Shown here: positions 1 to 7,763 of the stretch, piece after piece
Position numbering within the stretch: position 1 is the stretch's first letter
Layout: the number at the start of each line of letters is the position of its first letter
NCBI GenBank assembly: GCA_002480525.1
Contig: DLCH01000047.1
Coordinates: 2,129 to 66,128, forward strand
Direction of reading: 5' to 3'
Source: Gammaproteobacteria bacterium UBA7803
Lineage (GTDB): Bacteria > Pseudomonadota > Gammaproteobacteria > Pseudomonadales > Azotimanducaceae
Length of the DNA: 64,000 nt
Notes under the pieces: model-generated
Database searches by the model: none
Seen by the model: only the letters and a program-made list of their open reading frames with translations
Told to the model about the DNA's origin: nothing
Program-made: the position numbers and the translations under genes

Positions 1-3000
1 GGCTTCCTGTCGGAAAACGCCCGTTTCGCGGAGATCCTGGAGGCGCACAAGATCGCCTTCATCGGCCCGACGGCCGAACACATCCGCATCATGGGCGACA
101 AGATCGAGGCCAAGCTGACGGCGAAAAGCCTCGGCATTCCGGTGGTTCCGGGGTCCGATGGCGCGGTCACGCCGAGCGACGACGCCCATGCCATCGCCGC
201 GGAGATCGGATATCCGGTTCTCGTCAAGGCCGCCGCCGGCGGCGGCGGACGGGGCATGCGCCGCGTCGCAACCCCCGACGAGCTGACGGACGCCTTCGCC
301 CGCTGCCGCAGCGAGGCCGAGGCCGCCTTCGGCGACGGCGCCCTGTTCCTCGAACGGCTGCTGTCCCGCCCGCGCCACGTGGAAGTGCAGGTGCTCGGTG
401 ACGCCACCGGACGGATCGTTCACCTGCACGAGCGGGACTGCTCCGTGCAGCTCCGTCACCAGAAGGTCCTGGAGATCGCGCCGGCTCCGGCGCTGGACGA
501 CGCGCTGCGCCAGCGGATACTGGCTGACGCCGTGACGCTGGTCCGCGGCGCCGACTACGTCAACGCCGGCACCGTCGAGTTTCTGGTGGTGCCGGAGACC
601 GGCGAGCACTTCTTCATCGAGTGCAATCCGCGCATTCAGGTGGAGCATACGGTCACCGAGCAGGTCACCGGCATCGACCTGGTGGAAGCCCAGTTCCGCA
701 TCGCTTCGGGCGCCAGCCTGGCCGAACTGGGCCTGGCGGACCAGGACGCGGTCGGCGCGCCCCGCGGCTTCTCGGTCCAGGCCCGGGTCGTCGCCCGGGG
801 CGCCGGCACCCTCGCCGGCTACAAGGAACCCACCGGTCCCGGCGTGCGCGTCGACGCCTGCGGTTACCCCGGCTACACGCCGCCGCCCCAGTACGATCCG
901 CTGTTCGCCAAGGTGATCGGCAGCGCGCCGCCGGGCCCGGCCGCCTACCAGGCCGCCCTCGACCGCACCCGCCGTGCCCTCGACGAGTTCCACGTCGCCG
1001 GCCTGCCCACCAACCTCGACGAGCTGCGCGCCCTGCTCGCCCACCCGGCCGTGCGCGACGGCGACGCCCGCGTCACCCTCATCGAGGAAGCCGCCGACAC
1101 CCTGGCCACGCCAGCCGCACCTGGCCCACTCGACGATCTGTTGGCCCCCGTAGGAGCGGTCTCCAGACCGCGATCCCCGTCTGCCGCCCCAACCGCGCCG
1201 CCGCTTCAACCCTCCCCCACCCAGACCCCCGTCCCCGCCCCCATGGACGCCCAGGTCCTGGAAATCCGCGCCGAACCCGGCGCCACCCTCGCCGCCGGCG
1301 ACCCCATCCTCATCCTCTCCGCCATGAAAATGGAGACGGTCGTCACCGCCCCCTGCGCCGGCACCCTCGCCGAGCTGCAGGATCTGCAGCCCGGCGCCAC
1401 GGTCGCCGCCGGCCAGATCGTCGCCCTGATGGACCCGGACGAATCCGCCGGCCCCACCACCCTGCCGGCGGATCAGACCTGGGCCGACGTGCTCGACGAG
1501 GTGCACACCCTGCAGCAGCTCGCCCATCAGCGCCTGGCCCCGGGCTCGGAGGAACCCGGCGTGGTCCGCCAGCGCAGCCGCGGCAAGCTCACCTGCCGCG
1601 AGCGCATCGACGCGCTGCTGGACGACGGCTCGTTCCGCGAGGTCGGCAGCATCGCCGGCTTCGCCTCCTACGACGACGCCGGCCGGGTGGCCGACTTCAC
1701 CCCCGCGAACCACGTCGGCGGCTGGGGCGCCATCGAGAGTCGCACCGCCGTGGTCTGCGCCGACGACTTCACCTCCCGGGGCGGCCACGCCGACGGCGCC
1801 ATCGGCCAGAAGAGCCGCTATCTGGATCACCTGTCGCTGGAGCTGAAGGTCCCGTCCGTGCGATTGCTGGACGGCTCCTCCGGCGGCGGCAGCGTCGCCG
1901 CCATGGTCCCGGAGCAGAAGCAGCAGGGCGAATCGAAGGCTCAGGAGAGCAGCGGCCACATCACTGCCGGACGCCCCCGGCTCGCGGGCACCGGCGGCTC
2001 GTTCCTGCCGGGCCATCTCGGCAGCACCCTGTACGCGGAACAGCTCGCCACCGTGCCGGTGGTGAACCTGCTGCTCGGCAGCGTGGTGGGCATCGGCGCC
2101 GCCAAGGCGGTGCTCGGCCACTTCTCGGTGATGGTCCGCGACATCGCCCAGCTCTTCGTCGCCGGCCCGCCGGTGGTGGCCCACGCCATGGGCTACGACA
2201 TCACCAAGGAAGATCTCGGCGGCTGGCACATCCACTGCACCAACGGCGCGGTGGACAACCTGGCGGAGACCGAGGAGGAAGCGTTCGCCCAGACCCGGCG
2301 GTTTCTGTCCTACCTGCCGTCGTCGGTGTTCGAAGCGCCGCCGGTGCTGCCGCCGGATTCCGCCGATCCGCCCGATCGCCGCGAGGAGGAGCTGTTCACC
2401 CTGGTGCCGCGCAAGCGCACCACCACCTTCGACATGCGCCGGGCCATCGCCCTGATGGCGGACCGGGGCTCGTTCTTCGAGATCGGCCCGATGTGGGGCA
2501 CCGACCAGATCACCGGCTTCGTGCGCATGAACGGCCACACCCTCGGCGTGATCGCCTCGGACTCACGCCACGCCAACGGCGGTGCGCTCACCGCCGACGG
2601 CTGCCGCAAGCTCACCCGCCATCTCGATCTGTGCGACCTGTTCCACGTGCCGGTGCTGAATCTGGTCGACAATCCCGGCTTCGCCGTCGGCCTGGAGCAC
2701 GAGCAGGCCGCCACCATCCGCGCCGGCGGCGAGTGGATGATCGCCTTCGCCCAGACCCGGGTGCCGATCTTCACGGTGATCCTGCGCCGCAGTTTCGGCG
2801 TGGCCGGCAACAACTACGCCACGCCCCGGGCGGCGCCGTCCGTGCGCGTGGTCTGGCCCGCCGCCGACGTCGGCGGCATCCCGCCGGAGGGCGGCATCGA
2901 GGCGGCCTACAAGCGCCAGCTCGCCGAAGCCGAGGACCCGGCCGCGCTGCGCGCCGAGCTGATGGCCCGGATCGAGAGCGCCCGAGGTCCGACGGGTCCG

Positions 3001-3138
3001 CTGTCGAAGTTCCAGATGGAGGAGATGATCGATCCGCGCGACACCCGGCGGCTGGTGTGCGAGTGGGTGGAGACGGCGTACCGGCTCGTCGGTCAGCCCG
3101 GGCGGCTGGGGCCGCGGGCGTTGCAGTTCAGGCCGTGA
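1..3138 (+). CDS. Single-chain biotin-dependent acyl-CoA carboxylase (5' partial)
   Basis: The reading frame is open from base 1, so the true start lies before the window; 1045 residues are visible. An ATP-grasp biotin carboxylase half comes first, with a Gly-rich loop near codons 77-84 and the ECNPRIQVEH motif near codons 207-216. A biotinyl domain spans roughly codons 412-477, with the AMKM biotinylation motif (Lys codon 443). A complete carboxyltransferase of the AccD/PccB type fills codons about 495-1040. BC, biotin carrier and CT in one chain is the order of single-chain long-chain acyl-CoA carboxylases; the enzyme should use ATP and bicarbonate to make a malonyl-CoA-type product. The substrate cannot be read from the sequence. 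The linker before the biotinyl domain contains a REP palindrome translated in frame (bases 1150-1177). Confidence 0.9.
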   Translation, partial: GFLSENARFAEILEAHKIAFIGPTAEHIRIMGDKIEAKLTAKSLGIPVVPGSDGAVTPSDDAHAIAAEIGYPVLVKAAAGGGGRGMRRVATPDELTDAFARCRSEAEAAFGDGALFLERLLSRPRHVEVQVLGDATGRIVHLHERDCSVQLRHQKVLEIAPAPALDDALRQRILADAVTLVRGADYVNAGTVEFLVVPETGEHFFIECNPRIQVEHTVTEQVTGIDLVEAQFRIASGASLAELGLADQDAVGAPRGFSVQARVVARGAGTLAGYKEPTGPGVRVDACGYPGYTPPPQYDPLFAKVIGSAPPGPAAYQAALDRTRRALDEFHVAGLPTNLDELRALLAHPAVRDGDARVTLIEEAADTLATPAAPGPLDDLLAPVGAVSRPRSPSAAPTAPPLQPSPTQTPVPAPMDAQVLEIRAEPGATLAAGDPILILSAMKMETVVTAPCAGTLAELQDLQPGATVAAGQIVALMDPDESAGPTTLPADQTWADVLDEVHTLQQLAHQRLAPGSEEPGVVRQRSRGKLTCRERIDALLDDGSFREVGSIAGFASYDDAGRVADFTPANHVGGWGAIESRTAVVCADDFTSRGGHADGAIGQKSRYLDHLSLELKVPSVRLLDGSSGGGSVAAMVPEQKQQGESKAQESSGHITAGRPRLAGTGGSFLPGHLGSTLYAEQLATVPVVNLLLGSVVGIGAAKAVLGHFSVMVRDIAQLFVAGPPVVAHAMGYDITKEDLGGWHIHCTNGAVDNLAETEEEAFAQTRRFLSYLPSSVFEAPPVLPPDSADPPDRREEELFTLVPRKRTTTFDMRRAIALMADRGSFFEIGPMWGTDQITGFVRMNGHTLGVIASDSRHANGGALTADGCRKLTRHLDLCDLFHVPVLNLVDNPGFAVGLEHEQAATIRAGGEWMIAFAQTRVPIFTVILRRSFGVAGNNYATPRAAPSVRVVWPAADVGGIPPEGGIEAAYKRQLAEAEDPAALRAELMARIESARGPTGPLSKFQMEEMIDPRDTRRLVCEWVETAYRLVGQPGRLGPRALQFRP
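1150..1177 (+). repeat. REP-like palindrome inside the carboxylase gene
   Basis: GTAGGAGC is followed by a perfect 7-base stem GCGGTCT/AGACCGC (1156-1162 and 1165-1171) with a CC loop, then GATCCC. The same architecture occurs at 3174-3256, 50262-50325 and 55061-55090. It is read in frame as VGAVSRPRS in a Pro/Ala-rich linker. Confidence 0.8.
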
Positions 3139-3173
3139 GGGGGCGGCCGGAAGCGGCGGTGTGAATCGATGAA

Positions 3174-3256
3174 GATCGCGGCCGGGAGGCCGCTCCTACA
3201 TGCCATGATCGACCGTAGGAGCGGCACTGGCCGGGTAGGCTCCCGGCCGCGATCCC
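3174..3256. repeat. REPIN-like inverted pair of REP elements
   Basis: A reverse-oriented REP (3174-3200, ending GCTCCTACA) and a forward REP (3215-3256, starting GTAGGAGCGGC and ending GGCCGCGATCCC) flank a short spacer. The pair fills the gap between the convergent 3' ends of the carboxylase (3138) and serine hydrolase (3263) genes. A bidirectional transcription-ending or mRNA-stabilising role is possible but not shown. Confidence 0.7.
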
Positions 3257-3262
3257 CCCGAC

Positions 3263-4393
3263 TCACGCGATGGACTGATACGCCCCCTGAAGGATGCCGA
3301 ACCCACGCATGTCCCCCAGCAGGTCCGCCTCCATCCGGTTCATGACGTACGACACGCACATCCGCGCGTCCTGATCCACCACCACGGTGGAACCGCCCCA
3401 GCCGCCCCAGTAGGCGATGTGCGGGTTCGGACCCATCGGCAGCTGATCGCTGGTCAGCCCGTAGCCCATGCCGAAGCGGATCGGCACCCCGAGCACCAGA
3501 TCCTCGCTGAAGCTCTGCTCGTCGAACACCCGGCGCGCCCCCGCTTCGCTCAGGAGCTGCACGCCCCAGGCCGAGCCGAGGTTGGCCACCGCCGTCTGCA
3601 CGCGGACGATCGAACGCGCGTTGCCGTGGCCGTTGGCCGCCGGAATCTCCGCCAGGCGCCAGCCGTCGGTGGCGGCGTCATTGGCCGACACGGCCGGATT
3701 GCGGAAGGTGCGCGCGGCGACGGAGTCCGCCGGGGCATCCCCCGCCGGCGGGCTCGCCGGAGGAATCAGCTCGGCGATGCGCGGCCAGGCTTCCCGGGGC
3801 GTGCCGATGTGGAAATCGGCGCCGAGGGGCCCCGCGATCTCCTCGCGGAAGAAGGTGCCCAGGGTCTTCCCGGTCACCCGCCGCACCACCTCGCCGATCA
3901 GGTGTCCCTGGGTCAGGGCGTGGTAGCCGCTGGCCGTGCCCGGCTCCCACCAGGGCGCCTGCCGCTCCAGCGCGTGGATCATCCTGTCCCAGTCGTAGAC
4001 GGCGTCGCCCGCGAAGGGCTCGTCCATGCCCGACAGGCCGGCGTTGTGGCTCAGGAAGTGGCGGACTTCGGTCGCCTCCTTGCCGTTCTGGGCGTACTCG
4101 GGCCAGTACTTCGCGACCTTGCCGTACAGGTCGACCTCGCCGCGATCGGCGAGCACCAGCAGGCACAGGGCCGCCATGGTCTTGGTGGAGGAGTAGACGT
4201 TGACGATGGTGTCCTGCTCCCAGGGCAGGGTCTTCGCCGCATCCCGGTACCCGCCCCAGAGGTCGACCACGTACTCGCCCCCGATGCTCACCGCCACGCT
4301 GGCGCCCACTTCGCTGCCGTCGCGGAAGTTCGCCTCGAAGGCCTCGCGCACCGGCGCGAAGCGCTCGTCACAGGTACCGTGAATGTCGCTCAT
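3263..4393 (-). CDS. Serine hydrolase, class C beta-lactamase/esterase family
   Basis: 376 residues with the fold markers of the beta-lactamase (PF00144) family: the SxxK nucleophile motif at Ser68-Lys71 (SSTK), a Tyr-containing second motif near Tyr157 (GYHALTQG) and a Gly-rich third motif GGWGGS near the C-terminus. No signal peptide is visible, so a cytosolic EstB-like esterase or amidase is more likely than a periplasmic antibiotic-inactivating enzyme; the substrate is unknown. The ATG has a good GGGGAGG Shine-Dalgarno. It lies 72 bases downstream of the vWA gene on the same strand and shares a 14-base upstream motif with it. Confidence 0.85.
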   Translation of the reverse strand: MSDIHGTCDERFAPVREAFEANFRDGSEVGASVAVSIGGEYVVDLWGGYRDAAKTLPWEQDTIVNVYSSTKTMAALCLLVLADRGEVDLYGKVAKYWPEYAQNGKEATEVRHFLSHNAGLSGMDEPFAGDAVYDWDRMIHALERQAPWWEPGTASGYHALTQGHLIGEVVRRVTGKTLGTFFREEIAGPLGADFHIGTPREAWPRIAELIPPASPPAGDAPADSVAARTFRNPAVSANDAATDGWRLAEIPAANGHGNARSIVRVQTAVANLGSAWGVQLLSEAGARRVFDEQSFSEDLVLGVPIRFGMGYGLTSDQLPMGPNPHIAYWGGWGGSTVVVDQDARMCVSYVMNRMEADLLGDMRGFGILQGAYQSIA

Positions 4394-4428
4394 CCGTCCT
4401 CCCCTGCCTGATTCCCATAGGTATGACC

Positions 4429-4442
4429 CGTCAATCTACCAC
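4429..4442 (-). promoter_or_regulatory. 14-base motif shared by two upstream regions (copy 1)
   Basis: CGTCAATCTACCAC lies 36 bases upstream of the serine hydrolase start. An identical copy at 6420-6433 lies 30 bases upstream of the vWA gene. On the coding strand it reads GTGGTAGATTGACG, containing TTGACG and TAGATT, so it may be promoter or operator DNA. Confidence 0.45.
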
Positions 4443-4465
4443 GTCGGCGTGATTCGCCCACCGGC

Positions 4466-6390
4466 TCATAGCGCGATCCGTGTTTCGGTGCCGGGCGCGA
4501 CCTCGACGCCGTCGGCCGCTCTCGCCAGGTCGGACGGCAGCTCGACCCGCCAGGCGCCCGGCGCGACCTCGACGGCCGGCCCGTTGACGATCCCCGAGGC
4601 CACCACGCGCCCGTCGCCGTCCAGCACCGCGAACGGCGTCTCGACCGACTCGCGCAGGCTCGCGGCGAGCTCGTCGCCGTCGGCGGCATTAAAGTAGCGG
4701 CCGCGCCCGAGGCGTGCCCACTCCGCGAAGGTCTCCTGCAGCATCAGCTCGTCGATGGCGAAGCCGACGATGTTGACCCGCACGTCCGTCCCCGACGCGG
4801 ACAGCGATTCGATCACCCCGGCCGGATCACCGTCACAGGTTTCTTCACCGTCGGTCACCAGCACGACCAGCAGCGGCCCTGAACGGCCGGACGTATCCGC
4901 CGCGATCTGACGCAGGGAATCGGCAATCGGGGTGCGCGCCAGATTCATCGCTTCGATGGACGACACCACCGCGACCGCCTGCCCGCGATCGAGGGCGCCG
5001 GGGGAGATCTCGAGGTCGCTGCGGCAGGCATCCGCCTCCCGGTGGCCGAACACGCGCAAGGCGAAGTCGACGCCGTCGGGCAGCACGTCCGTCACGAGGC
5101 CGGTCACCGCCGCCTTGGCCAGATCGATGCGGCGGGTGCCGTCCAGCCGCTGCAGCATGCTGCCGGAAGCGTCGAGCACCACGGCGACGGTGGCTCCGGT
5201 CAGATCCGTGCCCGAGGATTGCGCGACGACGCGCAGGGATCCCGGCATCGGCCGTGGCACGATGGTGACGGGCCGGCGCCCGAGCACGCGACCGCGCGGC
5301 GTCCGGTAGCGCAGCTCGTAGGCGCCCGGCTCGTCGGGGGTGGCGATCCGCAGCGTGTCGCCCCGGGCGACCATCGCGTAGGCGCCGTCCACGTCGTCGG
5401 CGCTGCCGGCAGGCACGAGGGTGACGTAGTCGAGGGCGTTGCCCGGCCCGGTCCAGCCGACGTCCAGCGCCGCCCGGGCCGGCGCGGCGTCCGGCGCCTC
5501 GAGGCTGGCGGAGACGGCAGTCACTTCCAGCGGCACGACGCCCAGCGTCGCGTAGCTCTGGCCGGTCAGGTAACGGATCTCGTAGCTGCCCGGCGCCTCG
5601 GGCGCGGTCAGGGTCGCCGGGCTGCCGCGGGCCGTGTACACGTAATCGGCGTACTCTCCAGCGGGGGCGCCGGCGGGCACGATGGTCAGGAAGTCCTGGG
5701 GATTGTCCGGTCCCTGCCACGCGACCTCCACGGCCGAACCAGCCGGCGCGGAACCGGCGGCCGAGAGCACCGCGCCGGCGGCGGTCACGGTCAGGGGCCG
5801 ACGGCCGAGGGTCCGGTAGGCGCCGGAGCCGAGCAGGTAGCGGAGCTCGTAGTCGCCGGCCTGGTCCGGCGCGCTCAGAGTCAGGGGTGAGCCACGCCGG
5901 GTGTAGACGTAGCCCGCGTAGTCGCCCTCCGGCGTGCCCGCAGGCACCAGGGTGATGAAATCGCGGGCGTTGTCCGGCCCCTCCCAGGACACGGCGACGT
6001 CGGCGCCGGCCTCCACCGACGCCGGCGCCGCCAGCGTCGCGGCGACGTCCACTACCGTCAGCGCGGCGCGCTGGCCAGCGTCGGGTAGGGCGACTCGGCG
6101 CCCAGATAGCGGATCTCGTAGCTGCCGGGCCGATCCGGCGCCACCAGTGTCACCGGGCGGCGCCTGGCGTACTGATAGGCCTCGTACTGGCCGGCAGGCG
6201 CCGCAGCCGGAACGATGGTGATGAAGTCCCGCGGGGCTTCCGCCCCGGACCAGCCGACCTCCACCTCGGCGCCGACGCCGACCTGTGCCGGCGCCTCCAG
6301 CACCGGCGCAGCCTGCCCCCACGCCAGCGCGGCCATCACCCATGCGAGCGCCGCCACGGCCCGCGGCCACCTCGTCGTCGTCACCACCAC
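4466..6390 (-). CDS. Secreted vWA-domain protein with four repeats, reading frame disrupted
   Basis: The N-terminus, starting at one of three consecutive GTG codons (6390-6382) behind GGGGGAGG, has a signal peptide ending around AWGQAA. Four repeats of about 95 residues follow, each of the form W-G-P/A...DFITxVPA...YxxYxY...GxYExRYL...TL. A von Willebrand A domain with a DASGS metal-site motif follows, then a short C-terminal segment. The first repeat and the remainder are in different frames: near 6058-6070 the text has either two extra bases (CG) or one missing, because repeat 1 ends ...LASAP and should run into LTVVDV. This is either a real frameshift or a sequence error; all other parts look intact. 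The likely location is periplasmic or extracellular; the function is unknown. Confidence 0.75.
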
Positions 6391-6419
6391 CGCCTCCCCC
6401 GACTGTCCGTTGGTCGCCG

Positions 6420-6433
6420 CGTCAATCTACCAC
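6420..6433 (-). promoter_or_regulatory. 14-base motif shared by two upstream regions (copy 2)
   Basis: Identical to the copy at 4429-4442. It lies in the divergent gap between the vWA gene and the dipeptidase gene, 30 bases upstream of the vWA start. Confidence 0.45.
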
Positions 6434-6517
6434 TTCCCCGCTGCCCCGGCGGCGCCGGGCTGGCCTTCCAGACCGAATCGACGCAGCATGGCGGCTTCCG
6501 TGGAGGGGGAGAAGGAC

Positions 6518-7684
6518 ATGAAGCGGATTCTGCTGGCCGTGGCGGCCCTGCTGATCCTGGGCATCGTCGGCGCGTTCGCCATCGGCCCGGGGATGCTCGA
6601 ACGCAGCTTCAATCAGGTGGTGCCCCACGAGCCGTACGCCATTCCCGAGCGGGCCGCAGCGCTCCACGCCGCGCTGGTGATCGCCGACCTGCATGCCGAC
6701 ACGCTGCTCTGGCAACGGGACCCGCTGGACCGGGCCGACCGCGGCCACGTCGACGTGCCGCGGCTGGTGGACGGCAATGTCGCGGTGCAGGTGTTCGCCG
6801 CGGTGACCAAGGTGCCCCAGGGACTCAACTACGAGGAGAACACGGCGGAATCCGACCAGATCACCGGCGCGGCGATCCTCCAGCGCTGGCCGGTGGCGGC
6901 GTGGACCAGCCTGTTCGAGCGCGCCCGCTACCAGGCCGCCCGCCTGGACGCGGCGGCGGCAGAAGCCCCGGACGCGCTCCGGGTGATCCGCAGCCGCGCC
7001 GACCTGGACGCCGTGCTCGCGGCCCGCGCCGCCGGCAGCGAGGTGGTCGGCGGCCTGCTCGCCACGGAAGGCCTGCACCCGCTGGAAGGCGATCTCGACA
7101 ACGTGGCCCGGCTCCAGGACATCGGCTACCGGATGATGGGCCTGCACCACTTCTTCGACAACGAGCTCGGCGGCTCGCTGCACGGCGTCGCCCAGTCGGG
7201 CCTCACCGAATTCGGCCGGGACGTGGTCCGGGAGCTCGAACGCCGCGGCATCCTCATCGACGTGGCGCACTCCTCGGCGGCCGTGGTGGAGGACGTGCTC
7301 GAGCTGACGGCGTCGCCGATCTTCGTCTCCCACACCGGCGTGAAGGGCGCCTGCGACAGCCCGCGCAATCTGCCGGACCCGCTGATGCAGCGCATCGCCG
7401 CCACGGGTGGCGTGATCGGCATCGGCTACTGGGACGGCGCGGTGTGCGATCCGAGCCCCGAGTCGGTGGTGCGCGCGCTGCGCTACGCCGTCGACCTGCT
7501 CGGCGTCGACCACGTGGCACTCGGGTCGGACTACGACGGCGCCACCACCGTCACCTTCGACACCTCGGAGCTCGCCGTGCTGACCAGGCTGATGCTGCAG
7601 GCGGAGTTCAGCGAAGCCGAGATCCGCGCGGTGATGGGGGAGAACGTGGTGCGGGTGTTCCGGGAGCGGCTGCCGGAAGCCTGA
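6518..7684 (+). CDS. Membrane dipeptidase, peptidase family M19
   Basis: 388 residues from the ATG at 6518, chosen because it follows GGAGGGGGAG and begins a normal membrane anchor/signal segment (residues 3-22); an ATG at 6488 is an alternative. Zinc-site motifs of renal-dipeptidase-like enzymes are present: HxD at His59/Asp61, a Glu in the ATEGLH segment, His in VAHSS and SHTG, and Asp in GSDYDG. The family hydrolyses dipeptides, including those with a D-residue at the C-terminus. The protein is probably anchored in the inner membrane facing the periplasm. It is transcribed divergently from the vWA gene. Confidence 0.9.
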   Translation: MKRILLAVAALLILGIVGAFAIGPGMLERSFNQVVPHEPYAIPERAAALHAALVIADLHADTLLWQRDPLDRADRGHVDVPRLVDGNVAVQVFAAVTKVPQGLNYEENTAESDQITGAAILQRWPVAAWTSLFERARYQAARLDAAAAEAPDALRVIRSRADLDAVLAARAAGSEVVGGLLATEGLHPLEGDLDNVARLQDIGYRMMGLHHFFDNELGGSLHGVAQSGLTEFGRDVVRELERRGILIDVAHSSAAVVEDVLELTASPIFVSHTGVKGACDSPRNLPDPLMQRIAATGGVIGIGYWDGAVCDPSPESVVRALRYAVDLLGVDHVALGSDYDGATTVTFDTSELAVLTRLMLQAEFSEAEIRAVMGENVVRVFRERLPEA

Positions 7685-7763
7685 CGGTTCGTCCGCGCCC
7701 GGCCCTCCCGTGCACGGCGGCTCCCGGCCGGAGCGCCGCCGCGCACCGGCCGAGCGTGGGTCG

